This document shows, in pieces, positions 31,871 to 41,748 of a stretch of 64,000 bases of DNA. A program made the position numbers and the translations under genes. How positions within the stretch are numbered: the stretch's first letter is position 1; every line of letters begins with the position of its first letter. The notes under the pieces were generated by a model. The model was not told where the DNA came from, did no database searches, and saw only the letters and a program-made list of their open reading frames with translations. This DNA is from Roseiarcus sp963742305. Its GTDB lineage: Bacteria > Pseudomonadota > Alphaproteobacteria > Rhizobiales > Beijerinckiaceae. The stretch spans positions 1 to 64,000 of the forward strand of contig CAVULN010000023.1 of NCBI GenBank assembly GCA_963742305.1, given 5' to 3'.

Positions 31871-33327
31871 TCAAAAGGTCCTTCAGTTGCGCATAGTCGA
31901 TCTTGCCGCTTGCGCCGCGCGGAATTTGCGCAACCCTACGCAAGATGAAGCTCGATGAGGGCACTTTGTAGTCCGCGGCCAGTTCCCGGATGCGCGCCTT
32001 GAGCGCGCCATCCTCGCCCTGCTCATGCGCGACGGCGACCTTTTCCCCAAGGTCGAGGCAGGCGATGGGGCAGATCGCGGTGAGCTCCTGTTCGATTTCG
32101 TCGAGGCCGAGGCGGTATCCGGCGATCTTGGCGAAGCGCTTGGCGCGGCCCGTCAGGGTGAGAAATCCCTCTCCATCCAGGCGCCCGAGATCGCCAGTTT
32201 CGAGGCGTCCCTTCATCTCGTCGCCCTTGCCGAGGTCGGCCCTGGACATGGCGTAGCCGAGCATGACGTTGGGGCCTTCGTACACCACCGCGCCGACGGC
32301 GCCGGGGGGCAGGGCCAGGCCCTTGTCGTTGACGATCGACAATCGGCCGCCGGCAAGCGCGACGCCGACCGAGCCCGCCTTCCGGGGAAAATCGGCATGG
32401 GCCAGAGTCGCCATGCGCGGCGAGGCCTCGGTCTGCCCGTACATGACGAAGAACCGGCCGCCGCGCTCGGCTCGCGAAGTCATGCATCTTCGTCTGGATG
32501 CGAAGGTCGAGCGCGCCGCCCGCCTGCGTGAACACGGTGATCGACTCCGGCGCAAGCCCCAGCCCCAGGCGCGCGAGCACGGCATAGTGAAACGGAACCC
32601 CCGGGAAATGCGATCCGCCGGCCTTCGCGATCTTGGACCAGAAGCTCGGCGAGGTGATCGCGTCGTTGATGAGACAGACGCGCCCGCCGACCACGAGATG
32701 CGAGGTGACAATCGAAAGCCCGTAGGAATAGTGCAGAGGGAGATGCGCGATTCCGACGCTTCTCTCGTCGATCGCCACCGCCCCGGCGATCTGGCGGGCG
32801 TTGACGGCGACGGCCTCGCGCGACAGGCGCACGTATTTCCGGCTGCCGGTGGTGCCCGAAGTGGAAAGAAGCGCCGTAAGCGCGGGGTCGATGGGAGGGA
32901 ACGGCGCGGCCTCGCTTAAGACCCATTCGATCGCGCCCGCAGCCGATTCGAACGAGCCCGCCTTGCCAGGAGCGACAGCCCGCATCGTCTCGCCAAACTC
33001 GCGCGCGCCGAGCACGATCTCCGGCCGGTAGGCCTCGATCAGGCCCTTGAGCCTGTCCCGCGGGAGCGACGGATCGATCAGCGCGGTCGCGTGACCGGCG
33101 GCGGCGGCGGCGAGCAGGGCGACCACCGTTTCCTTATTGGCGCCGCAGAACAGAAAGACGAGCTGCTTTCGCTCCGAGGCGATCTTTTCCGCGAGGGCGA
33201 GGCTCGCGGCGCGAACATCCGCGCGGGTGAGCCAGACGTCGCTGCGATCGTCGCGGATCGCCGGCGCCGCCTCGAGGGGCGCGATCGGCGGGAGGAGGCC
33301 GGCGCAGGACAAATCCAGATCGGTCAT
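31863..33327 (-). pseudogene. AMP-dependent acyl-CoA/ACP ligase, one frame break
   Basis: The ANL-superfamily adenylation enzyme shows ALLSTSGTTGSRKYVRLSRE (P-loop), HLPLHYSYGLSIVTSHLVVG, FVMYGQTEASPRMATL (A5), ETGDLGRLDGEGFLTLTGRA (A7-A8) and the hinge KIAGYRLGLDEIEQEL. The A10 lysine lies in RGASGKIDYAQLKDL. A one-base insertion near 32475 breaks the frame between MHDFAS and ERGGRFFVMYG; total length is a multiple of three plus one. At about 488 residues it is complete. It would load a carboxylic acid onto CoA or a carrier protein. It is third in the four-gene LuxEC operon. Confidence 0.75.
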
Positions 33328-33376
33328 CGGTGTCCGTCGCAACCTTCAGCGGTCCCGCCGGCGCGTTTCGGGCCGG

Positions 33377-34129
33377 TCATACGACGAGGCCGCCGTCAAC
33401 CCCGATGACCTGTCCCGTCACATAGGACGAAAGGTCCGAAGCGAGAAACAGGATCGTATTGGCGACTTCCTCAGCACTGCCGACCCGGCCCATCGCGATG
33501 TGCGATTCGAGGCTTTTGCGCTTGTCCTCGGGGATCGACTTGATCATCGACGTGTCGATCAGTCCCGGCGCGACCGCATTGACGCGAATGTTCATCGGCG
33601 CGAGTTCCTTGGCGGCGGAGAGAGTGGCGCCGATGACGGCGGCTTTCGTCGCCGAATAGACGGTCTGGCCGCTGTTTCCTCGTCTCCCGACAATCGACGA
33701 GACGTTGATGATCGTTCCGCTCTTGCGTCTCGCCATGACGCGGGCGGCGAGCTGGGTGATCTTGATCAGCCCGATGACGTTGACGCCGAACAGTTCCTCG
33801 ATCTCGGCGTCCGAGATCATCCCGATCAGCTTGTCGCGAAGGATGCCGGCGTTGTTGACCAGGATATCGAGGCGCTTGTGCCGCGACATCGCGCTCTGGG
33901 CGAGCGCGCTCGCCGTGGCGCTGTCGGTCACTGAGCCCAGGACCGTGGCGACGCGGCCGGGATAGGCCGCTTCCAGTTCGGCGAAACTCGCTGACGCCTC
34001 ATTCGAGGGACGCGCGTTGAGCACCACGCTGCACCCCGCTTTCAGAAGGTTTTCGGCGGCGGCCCGGCCGATGCCGCGCGACGCGCCGGTGACGATGGCC
34101 ACGCGGCCCGTGAGATCGATGACGGTCAT
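33377..34129 (-). CDS. 3-oxoacyl-ACP reductase-like SDR
   Basis: A classical short-chain dehydrogenase: GRVAIVTGASRGIGRAAAEN (NADP-binding TGxxxGxG), ILVNNAGILRD, NVSSIVGRRGNSGQTVYSAT with the Ser-Tyr-Lys triad (YSATK), RVNAVAPGLIDTSM and VTGQVIGVDGGLVV. The closest functional type is FabG, which reduces 3-ketoacyl thioesters. It sits between the hexapeptide transferase and the ligase genes, so it may provide a 3-hydroxyacyl group for the pathway. The start is the ATG at 34129 or a TTG at 34150. Confidence 0.85.
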   Translation of the reverse strand: MTVIDLTGRVAIVTGASRGIGRAAAENLLKAGCSVVLNARPSNEASASFAELEAAYPGRVATVLGSVTDSATASALAQSAMSRHKRLDILVNNAGILRDKLIGMISDAEIEELFGVNVIGLIKITQLAARVMARRKSGTIINVSSIVGRRGNSGQTVYSATKAAVIGATLSAAKELAPMNIRVNAVAPGLIDTSMIKSIPEDKRKSLESHIAMGRVGSAEEVANTILFLASDLSSYVTGQVIGVDGGLVV

Positions 34130-34169
34130 GGGTTGCGCCTGCTTGGTCAATTCGAGCCGGGAGTTCGCT

Positions 34170-34679
34170 TCACGAAGCCGCTTTTTCGTCAGGCGGCGCC
34201 GAAGCTGTCCCGAAGTCCGCGCGGACCGTGCGATCGATGATCCCGAGCCGGCCGGTCTGAATGCCCTTCTCGATGATGCGGGCGGGGTTTCCCGCGACCA
34301 GGCAATTCGACGGCACGTCCTTCATCACCACGCTCGCCGCCGCGACCACGCAATTGTCGCCGATCCTGATCCCCGGCATGATCATGCTGCGCGCGCCGAT
34401 GTTGCATTCCTTGCCGATCCACGTATCCAGGTGGAGCTTGCGCGGCGTGTCGTGGGTCAGAATGCAGGCGCCGAAATTGACCGCCGTGCCCTGGCCGATA
34501 TGGATGCCGCGCGGATAGGTCTTGTCCAGCTTGGCCGAAAACGAGATCGCGCACTGGGGCGCGATATCCATCCCCCATATTTTGTTGAAATAGACGCGGC
34601 GCAGTTCCACGAAGTGGGGGCGGAGCTCGCGCCGGATGGCCGCGAGGACCCCGAACTTGCGCAGATCGGACAGGTTCAC
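34170..34679 (-). CDS. Hexapeptide-repeat acyltransferase (WbbJ/LacA type)
   Basis: The 169-residue protein has left-handed beta-helix repeats (GIHIGQGTAVNFGACILTHD, TWIGKECNIGARSMIMPGIR, IGDNCVVAAASVVMKDVPSN) and the closing CLVAGNPARIIEKG of sugar O-acyltransferases. The catalytic histidine is probably in ILTHDTPRKLH. Such enzymes move acetyl or longer acyl groups from CoA to a sugar hydroxyl. As first gene of the LuxEC operon it suggests the final acceptor is a sugar or similar surface molecule. Confidence 0.75.
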   Translation of the reverse strand: MNLSDLRKFGVLAAIRRELRPHFVELRRVYFNKIWGMDIAPQCAISFSAKLDKTYPRGIHIGQGTAVNFGACILTHDTPRKLHLDTWIGKECNIGARSMIMPGIRIGDNCVVAAASVVMKDVPSNCLVAGNPARIIEKGIQTGRLGIIDRTVRADFGTASAPPDEKAAS

Positions 34680-35246
34680 TTATCGGACTCCATCAGCAAA
34701 AGCGCGCTAAAACCCCGCGTTCGCGCCCCCTGACCATCCCGTTCGTTCCGCCCCGAAGCCTTGAAAGACGCCCGGCCGACGCGAGCGGCCGTTTGGGAAC
34801 TCAAAAGGGGCGCCCCGCCACGAATTGCACCGACGCCAACGCGCGCGCAAGCGCTTTCGGACCGACGAGCGCGACGCCCGTTCCCTCAGGCAAGACATTA
34901 AACTATCAGGCCGCACAATAGGGTCAAGCGCGCCAATTCGATACCGGGTCCGAGGCCGGTTTACTCAGGACAACTCGGCTAGCCTCGTAAATAAGCGGAC
35001 TTGAACGAAAAAGAGAACGGTTTCGACATCGATCGGACTTGACCATTGCTTTTCGCCGTTGCTTGACAAGCGGCCAATGAACCGACCGAAGCGCCGGCGT
35101 GCTGCGGGCGCCTCGGTCGTTCGATTCCATGAGTGCGCGTCAGCTTTCACAAAAGCGCGGCTTTCCCTTTTCCGCTGGGCGTTCTAAGGCCGGCTTCAAT
35201 GTCTCGCGGCCACGTGCCGCGCGGCCAACCTACCCCAGGGGCCGCC
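34680..35246. other. Intergenic region between the LuxEC operon and the phosphohexomutase gene
   Basis: The two transcription units diverge from here. I see no convincing gene; short frames are compositional. TTGACA at about 35063 is an isolated -35-like word without a good -10. An ATG at 35199 is an alternative upstream start for the mutase. Confidence 0.4.
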
Positions 35247-36746
35247 TTGTTCCCTAAGCCTGAACCCAAACTCGCCGCCAACACCTACGCCTACGAATCG
35301 CAGCCGATGGTCAAGCCGACCGGCTTTCGCGAATACGACGCGCGCTGGCTCATCGAGAAGGAGATCAACCTGATGGGCGCGCAGGCGCTGGGGCTTGGAC
35401 TCGCGCGCCTCCTGAAAGAGCTCGGCGTCCGGCGCGAAGTCGTGGTCGGCCACGATTTCCGCTCTTATTCGGCCTCGATCAAGCTCGCGCTGACCGCCGG
35501 GCTGATGGCGGGCGGCGCTCAGGTGCGCGACATCGGGCTCGCGCTCACGCCGATGGCCTATTTCGCCCAGTTCGCCCTCGATACGCCGGCGGTCGCCATG
35601 GTGACCGCTTCGCACAACGACAACGGCTGGACGGGGGTCAAGATGGGGGCGGCCAGGCCGGTGACCTTCGGGCCGGAGGAGATGGCGCGCCTGCGCGACA
35701 TCGTCATCGCCGGGGACTACGCTCCCGAGGCCGGCGGCGGATACGAATTCGTCCCCGATTTCCCGGCCCGCTACATCGCCGATCTGACCAGCCGTCCGAA
35801 GCTCCGCCGCCGTCTCAGGGTCGTCGCCGCCTGCGGCAACGGCACCGCCGGGGCGTTCGCGCCCAAGCTTCTGAGCGCGCTCGGCGCCGAAATCATACCC
35901 CTCGACTGCGAACTCGACTTCACCTTCCCGCGCTACAATCCGAACCCCGAGGACATGCGGATGCTGCACGCGATGGCGGCGGCGGTAAAGGAGAGCCACG
36001 CCGACGTCGCGCTCGGTTTCGACGGAGACGGCGACCGCTGCGGCGTCGTCGACAACGAGGGCAGGGAGATTTTCGCCGACAAGATCGGCGTCATGCTGGC
36101 GCGCGATCTCTCCGCGCTGCACAAAGGCGCGACTTTCGTCGTCGATGTGAAGTCGACCGGATTGTTCGCGACCGATCCCGGCCTCATCGCCAATGGCGTC
36201 AAGGTCGATTTCTGGAAGACCGGCCATTCGCATATCAAGCGGCGGGTCCGGGACCTCAATGCGCTTGCCGGCTTCGAGAAGTCGGGGCACTTCTTCTTCA
36301 ACGCGCCGGTCGGGCGCGGCTATGACGACGGGTTCGTCACCGCGATCGCCATCCTCGACATGCTGGACCGCAATCCGATGAAGTCGATGGCCGACCTCTA
36401 TCGCGAACTGCCGGTCACCTGGGGCTCGCCGACGATGTCGCCCCATTGCGCCGACGAGGTCAAATACGAGGTCGCCGACCGCGTGGTCCGGCGCTTCCAG
36501 GCGATGCGCGAAAATGGCGAGCCGCTCGCGGGCCAGGCGATCCGCGACCTCGTCACCGTGAACGGGGTGAGGGTCACGGTCGAGGACGGCACATGGGGCC
36601 TCGTCCGCGCTTCCTCGAACAAGCCGGAGCTGGTGGTGGTGGTCGAGAGCCCGGTTTCGGAAGCGCGCATGCGGGCGATGTTCGAGGCGGTCGACGGGAC
36701 CTTGCGCGAGAACCCCGAAGTCGGCGCCTATAACCAGACGATCTGA
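35247..36746 (+). CDS. Phosphomannomutase/phosphoglucomutase
   Basis: An alpha-D-phosphohexomutase of about 499 residues. VKPTGFREYDARWL starts domain 1. AMVTASHNDNGWTGVKM has the phosphoserine (TASHN). DVALGFDGDGDRCGVVD is the magnesium loop (DGDGDR), GFEKSGHFFF the sugar-binding loop and VRASSNKPELVVVVE the phosphate-binding loop. It interconverts hexose 6- and 1-phosphates for polysaccharide precursors. Homologues begin at FPKPEPKL, which favours the TTG at 35247 (AGGGG five bases upstream) over the ATG at 35199. The mug gene overlaps its stop by one base. Confidence 0.9.
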   Translation: MFPKPEPKLAANTYAYESQPMVKPTGFREYDARWLIEKEINLMGAQALGLGLARLLKELGVRREVVVGHDFRSYSASIKLALTAGLMAGGAQVRDIGLALTPMAYFAQFALDTPAVAMVTASHNDNGWTGVKMGAARPVTFGPEEMARLRDIVIAGDYAPEAGGGYEFVPDFPARYIADLTSRPKLRRRLRVVAACGNGTAGAFAPKLLSALGAEIIPLDCELDFTFPRYNPNPEDMRMLHAMAAAVKESHADVALGFDGDGDRCGVVDNEGREIFADKIGVMLARDLSALHKGATFVVDVKSTGLFATDPGLIANGVKVDFWKTGHSHIKRRVRDLNALAGFEKSGHFFFNAPVGRGYDDGFVTAIAILDMLDRNPMKSMADLYRELPVTWGSPTMSPHCADEVKYEVADRVVRRFQAMRENGEPLAGQAIRDLVTVNGVRVTVEDGTWGLVRASSNKPELVVVVESPVSEARMRAMFEAVDGTLRENPEVGAYNQTI

Positions 36747-37270
36747 TGGACGAGATGAACGCGCCCGCGCATGTGCTGCCGGACGTGCTCGAGCCGGGCT
36801 TGCGGATCGTCTTCTGCGGCACGGCGGCCGGAACCGTGTCGGCCAGGCGCGGCGCCTATTACGCCCATCCGCAAAACCGGTTCTGGCCGGCGCTCCACGC
36901 GATCGGGCTGACGCCGCGGCTCATGAGGCCGGAAGACTACGCCGAAGTCACGCAATGGGGCCTGGGGCTGACCGATATCGCCAAGCATGTGAGCGGCATG
37001 GATCGCGAACTGCCGCCGGGCGCGCTCGGGCTCGATGCCTGCGCGGCGCTTCATGCGAAGATCGCCGCCGCGGAGCCCAACTGGCTCGCCTTTACCAGCC
37101 TTGCCGCCGGGCGGCGGTATCTGGGCCGCGCGGCCGGCTTCGGCGAGCAGGAGAAGCGCATCGGCCGGACCCGACTATGGGTCCTGCCTTCGCCGTCGCC
37201 GGCCGCGGGATGGAACTGGCAGACGAACGAGCACTGGTGGCGGACGCTCGCCGAGGCGGCGAGGGGTTAG
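36746..37270 (+). CDS. mug: Mismatch-specific uracil/thymine-DNA glycosylase
   Basis: The 174-residue protein matches the Mug/TDG group: LRIVFCGTAAGTVSARRGAY is the active-site loop (GxNPG counterpart), HPQNRFWPALHAIGL the base pocket, and LWVLPSPSPAAGWNW the C-terminal loop entering the minor groove. It removes uracil or ethenocytosine opposite guanine. The family Asn at the active site appears replaced (GTAAG), as in some alphaproteobacterial members, so activity should not be assumed. The start overlaps the mutase stop by one base; the 3' end overlaps the convergent regulator gene by four. Confidence 0.8.
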   Translation: MDEMNAPAHVLPDVLEPGLRIVFCGTAAGTVSARRGAYYAHPQNRFWPALHAIGLTPRLMRPEDYAEVTQWGLGLTDIAKHVSGMDRELPPGALGLDACAALHAKIAAAEPNWLAFTSLAAGRRYLGRAAGFGEQEKRIGRTRLWVLPSPSPAAGWNWQTNEHWWRTLAEAARG

Positions 37271-38235
37271 GCGGTCAGCCTGCGCGCGGTCGCCGCGTCG
37301 GTCACGAACGTCGTCGGCTTGAGCAGCTTGAGCGCGCCGCGGATCGCCGCCAGCTTTTGCGCGCCCCCTGCCGCCAGCACGCGAATGGGCGCGGCGCGCG
37401 CGGCCTCGAGCGGGACAGACATCACGCGCTGGTTGAGGGGATGATCGACGATCCGGCCTTCGCCGTCGAAGACGTTGCACAAGAGTTCGCCGACGCCGCC
37501 ATATTCGCGCAAGGTCTTCCGGTCGGCGTCGCTGACCAGCGCGAAGCGCGCGATCGACGCTTCCGGCCCGAGCGAGCCGACGCTGACCACCACAGCGTCG
37601 AGCCCGCCGGCGAAATCATAAACCGACTTGAGCCCGCAGCGCTCGATCAAGGCCGCCTTGGTCGCCGGGCTGTCGACGAGCGCGGGCGAGGGGATGAGAT
37701 AGCAATCGGCGCCGAAGGCGCGCGCGAAAGCGGAGGGAAACTCAGCCGGGTTGTCGTGGACGAAATGAGTGACGCCGCCGATCAGCGACACGACGCTCAG
37801 GCCCTTGAGCGAGCGCTCGCTCAAATATTCCAGCGACCGGTTGAGCGTGCGGCCCCACCCGAGCCCGATCTTCATGTCGTTGCGCAGCAGCGCCGAAACG
37901 TGATCGCCGAGCGCCGCGGCGATCGGCGCGGTCGCGTCCGCCATATCCGAGGACAGCGGCGCGACGATCGCCTCCGAAAGTCCATGGAGCCTGCACAACG
38001 CGGCCTCGAGGGCGCCAAGCTCGGCGTCGCCGCGGGAGAGCGCAATGCGGACTTCTCCCAGCGCCTTCGCCTCCGCCAGCATTCGGACCACCGTGACCCG
38101 ACCGACGCCGAGCGCCTCGGCGATGGCGCTCTGGGTCATCTCCTCGACGAAATACATCCACGCCGCCCGCTGCCTGAGGCGCTCGCTGCGCTTGGGCGCG
38201 CGCAAAGTCTCCTTGGCGGCGCCATCCCGGGTCAT
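37267..38235 (-). CDS. SorC/DeoR-type sugar-binding transcription regulator
   Basis: An N-terminal HTH (RAAWMYFVEEMTQSAIAEAL, GVGRVTVVRMLAEAKALGEV) precedes a sugar-phosphate-binding domain. IGLGWGRTLNRSLEYL, VVSLIGGVTHF and FALVSDADRKTLREYG are typical of the SorC family. These regulators bind sugar phosphates and usually control an adjacent sugar operon; none is adjacent here. Its 3' end overlaps mug. Confidence 0.85.
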   Translation of the reverse strand: MTRDGAAKETLRAPKRSERLRQRAAWMYFVEEMTQSAIAEALGVGRVTVVRMLAEAKALGEVRIALSRGDAELGALEAALCRLHGLSEAIVAPLSSDMADATAPIAAALGDHVSALLRNDMKIGLGWGRTLNRSLEYLSERSLKGLSVVSLIGGVTHFVHDNPAEFPSAFARAFGADCYLIPSPALVDSPATKAALIERCGLKSVYDFAGGLDAVVVSVGSLGPEASIARFALVSDADRKTLREYGGVGELLCNVFDGEGRIVDHPLNQRVMSVPLEAARAAPIRVLAAGGAQKLAAIRGALKLLKPTTFVTDAATARRLTA

Positions 38236-38331
38236 CGGTTCCGAATTTGGCCGGCGATGGCCAGAGGCCGGCGGCTCGCCGCGCCGATCGGCGGGTCGCG
38301 GGTCTTCGCCTGCCGGCCGATCGCCGCCGCC

Positions 38332-39535
38332 TCAGTCCTGTCCAACCGCCAAGCTCTCCTCGAGCATCATGCGCGCGCGGGCCCTGATTTTCTCGCTCTC
38401 GCTCTTGAGCTGGCCGCAGGCGGCGAGAATGTCGCGGCCCCGCGGCGTGCGCACCGGGCTCGCATAGCCGGCGTTGAAGACGATCTCCGAGAAACGCTCG
38501 ATTCTTTCCCAGTCCGAGCATTCATAAGCGCTTCCCGGCCAGGGATTGAACGGAATGAGGTTGATCTTGGCCGGCAGCCCTTTCAGGAGGCGCACCAGGG
38601 CTCTCGCCTCGGCAAGCGAATCGTTGACGCCCTTCAGCATCACATATTCGAAGGTGATCCGCCGCGCGTTGGAGGCGCCGGGGTAGCCGCGGCAGGCCTC
38701 GATCAGCGCTTCAATCGGATATTTCCGGTTCAGGGGCACGAGCCGGTCGCGGAGCGGATTGTTGGTCGCGTGGAGCGAGACCGCGAGCATGGTCCCGCAC
38801 TCGGCCCCGAGCCGCGTCATCTCGGGAACGACGCCGGAGGTCGAGACGGTGATCCGGCGCTTCGAGAGCGAAAGCCCGTCGCCGTCGGTCAGGATGCCGA
38901 TCGCGTCGCGGACCGCGTCGAAATTGTAGAGCGGCTCGCCCATGCCCATGAAGACGATGTTGGAGACCGCGCGCACGCCCTCGCCCCTGGGGGTGAGGCC
39001 GTCGGCGGGCGCAACCCCGCCGGGAAAATCGCCGAGCCGGTCGCGGGCGACGAGGACCTGGCCGACGATCTCGGCCGCAGTCAGATTGCGCACGAGCGGC
39101 ATCGTGCCGGTGTGGCAGAACGAGCAGTTGAGGGTGCAGCCGACTTGGGCTGACACGCAAAGCGTGCCCCGGTCGGATTCCGGGATGTAGACGCATTCGA
39201 TCTCCGCGCCCTTGTCGAAGCGGTGGGCCGGGGGCATGCGCAGGAGCCACTTGCGGGTGCCGTCGGCGGAAACCTGCTCGGCCGCGATTTCGGGCCGCGC
39301 GAGCGTATGGCGCGCGGCGAGCTTTTCGAGCACCGGCCGGGCGATGTTGCGCATCGCCGAGAACTCGCGCGCGCCGCGATGATAGATCCAGTGCCAGAGC
39401 TGCGAGGCGCGCATGGCGAGCTCGCGCTCGGGCGTCCCGATTTCGGCGAGCGCGCGCCTGATCTCGGCCCGCGTCGCGCCGGCGAGGGAGCGCGCGCGCG
39501 CTGTCTTCGGCTTTCAGTGCGGAGGCGGCGGTCAT
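38332..39535 (-). CDS. rlmN: Dual-specificity 23S rRNA/tRNA methyltransferase RlmN, one frame break near the N-terminus
   Basis: RlmN makes 2-methyladenosine at A2503 of 23S rRNA and A37 of some tRNAs by radical SAM chemistry. The cluster motif is VGCTLNCSFCHTGTMPL (CxxxCxxC). GMGEPLYNFDAV and TVSTSGVVPEM bind SAM, and the catalytic cysteine lies in RGRDILAACGQLKSE. The start MTAASALKAEDSARA (ATG 39535) is joined to SLAGATRAEIRRALAEIG only across a one-base excess in an alternating GC tract near 39490-39500, a place prone to error. The rest (361 residues) is intact. Confidence 0.9.
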
Positions 39536-39746
39536 GGGCGGCTTCTACCATGAGCGGACGCGGGCGACCAACGTGCGGCGCCGGCCACGCTCAAGGACTT
39601 GGGTGGCAGGCGGGGCTCGATTTGCCGCCGCCGGACTGCCGCTCGGAAAAAGCGCTCATTGCAAAGGTGAGGATTGCGCTCCGCATCGGGGGCGGCGGTC
39701 GCCATGGATTTATGTGCTAGTCTGAACTGTGGCCGAGGGCTGCGCC

Positions 39747-41663
39747 ATGAGCGAAACCCGGAAAATTGCGGCGATCCTAGTCTCGGATGTGGTCGGCTAT
39801 AGCCGGCTCGCAGGGGCGGACGAAGACCGTGCGCTGGCGCGGCTCCGGGCGATCCGCAGCGATCTGATCGATCCCATAATCGCCGTGCACCATGGCCGCG
39901 TCGTCAAGCGCACCGGCGACGGCAGCGATCGTGGAGTTCCGCAGCGTAGTGGACGCGGTGCGTCTGGCGATCGAAGTGCAGCAGGGCATGATCGAGCGCA
40001 ACGCCGGCGTGCCGGCCGAGCGCCGCATCGAATTTCGCATCGGCATCCATCTCGGGCGACGTCGTCGAAGAAAGCGACGGCGATCTGATGGGGGACGGCG
40101 TCAACATCGCCGCGCGGAGTCGAGAGCATGGCCAAGCCGGGCGGCATCTGCCTTTCCGATGACGCCTACCGCCATGTAAGAGCGAGGCTCGATCTCGCGG
40201 TCACCGATCTCGGTCCGACGCAGCTCAAGAACATCGCCGAGCCGATGCGGCTCTATTCGCTTGAGGTCGGCGTTCCCGCGCAGGCAAAGCCCGCGATGCC
40301 CACCGGGCCGTCCGCGTCGAAAAAGCGTTCGGCGCTCACGCCGCTCGTCGTGGCGCTCGCCGCGTCTGCTGGTCCTGATCGCGGCGGCGCGTGGTGTTTT
40401 CTCAGTGCGAACCGGCCAGCTGCGTCGCTCGAATGCGCCGGCGGAGGCCGCGCGAATCTCCATCGTCGTGCTGCCTTTCACCAACCTCTCCAACGATCCT
40501 GCCCAAGACTATTTCGCCGACGGCGTCACCGAGAATCTCACCACCGAACTGTCACGTCTCCACAACAGTTTCGTCATCGCCCGAAACACTGCCTTCACCT
40601 TCAAGGGCAAGAACCTCGACGCCAAGGCGATCGGCAAGGAGCTCGGCGTGCGCTACGTCCTCGAAGGCTCGGTGCAGCGCGACGCCAACCGGGTGCGCGT
40701 CAACGCCCAGCTCATTGACGCGGAATCCGGCGCGCAGGTCTGGGCGGATCGATTCGAGGAAGACGTCGTGGATCTGTTCAAGCTGCAGGACGAAGTGGTT
40801 GCACGCCTCGCCCGCACGCTTCAGGTAGAGCTGGTGAACGCCGAAGCCCAACGTAGCCTGCACGATCGCCCGCGAAATCCCGACGCCATCGATCTGACGA
40901 TGCGCGGTCTCGCGCTTCTCAACCAACCCCCCGCGAAAGCCAATCGTGTACGAAGCCCGAGACTTATTCGATCAAGCGTTGAATCTCGATCCGGGAAACG
41001 CCGACGCGCTCGCGGGCGCCGCCTTCGTCGACGCGTCAAGACTATACTTACGGTTGGTCCGACCAGAGTGTGGACCTGTATGCGCGGGCGATGCAGAGGG
41101 CTAACCAGGCTCTTCTGCTCGATCCGAACCAAGCCACTGCGCATTATGCCAAGGCGCTCCTGCTCATGTTCACAGCGAAACCGAACGACGCGGCGTCGGC
41201 GAATGAGGTCATTGCCGAGGCTGAAGCAACGCTTCGCGCCGATCCCAGTTTGCCCAAGGCTTACCAGCCGATGGCTGTCGGGGAAATGTTACTCGGCCAC
41301 TATGAGCAGGCAATATCGCATCTCGAACAGGCCATGAGGATCAGTCCACGTGATTCAAGCATCGGGCTTTGGCATATGGAGATGGGCAGACAGCTCCTGG
41401 CGCTGCGGCGACCCGAGGCGGCGGTCCAGGAAGGCCTCAAGGCCATCGACTCGGGGTATCGAACGGTGACGGGTTACGCGGCCCTTGCGGCGTTCTACGC
41501 GGCGGCGGACAAGGCGCCGGAGGCGAAAGCCGCTCTAGCCGAGGCAATAAAATTGAATCCCAAACTTTCGGTGGCGTGGTTTCACGCGCGCTTACCTTCC
41601 TTTATCGACGCGCCGCCGGGTTTCCGCGAAGCCCTAATCAAGGCCGGGCTGCCGGAGGAGTGA
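39747..41663 (+). pseudogene. Class III adenylate/guanylate cyclase with TPR repeats, copy A, multiple frame breaks
   Basis: The N-terminus is a class III cyclase domain (KIAAILVSDVVGYSRLAGAD, VVKRTGDGS, RIEFRIGIHLG). A TM-like stretch follows, then the FlgO-like region (SIVVLPFTNLSNDPAQDYFA, GKELGVRYVLEGSV) and TPR repeats to the end (SVAWFHARLPSFID). At least six one-base insertions break it: near 39930, 40055, 40118, 40370, 40950 and 41035. Repaired, it would be about 637 residues, co-linear with copy B at 57.7-54.6 kb. Whether these are real inactivations or consensus errors is unresolved. Confidence 0.75.
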
Positions 41664-41748
41664 GCGCTGCCAGCGTCTTGCGGCGATGCTGGTCGTCGAG
41701 GGTGTCGGCTACAGGCCGGCTCGCAGCTCAAAATCGACCCGAACGTTA

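Noticed and set aside
36955..39153. 732-residue plus-strand ORF over mug, the SorC regulator and rlmN
   Set aside because: It is the antisense shadow of two well-identified genes, with no motifs of its own.
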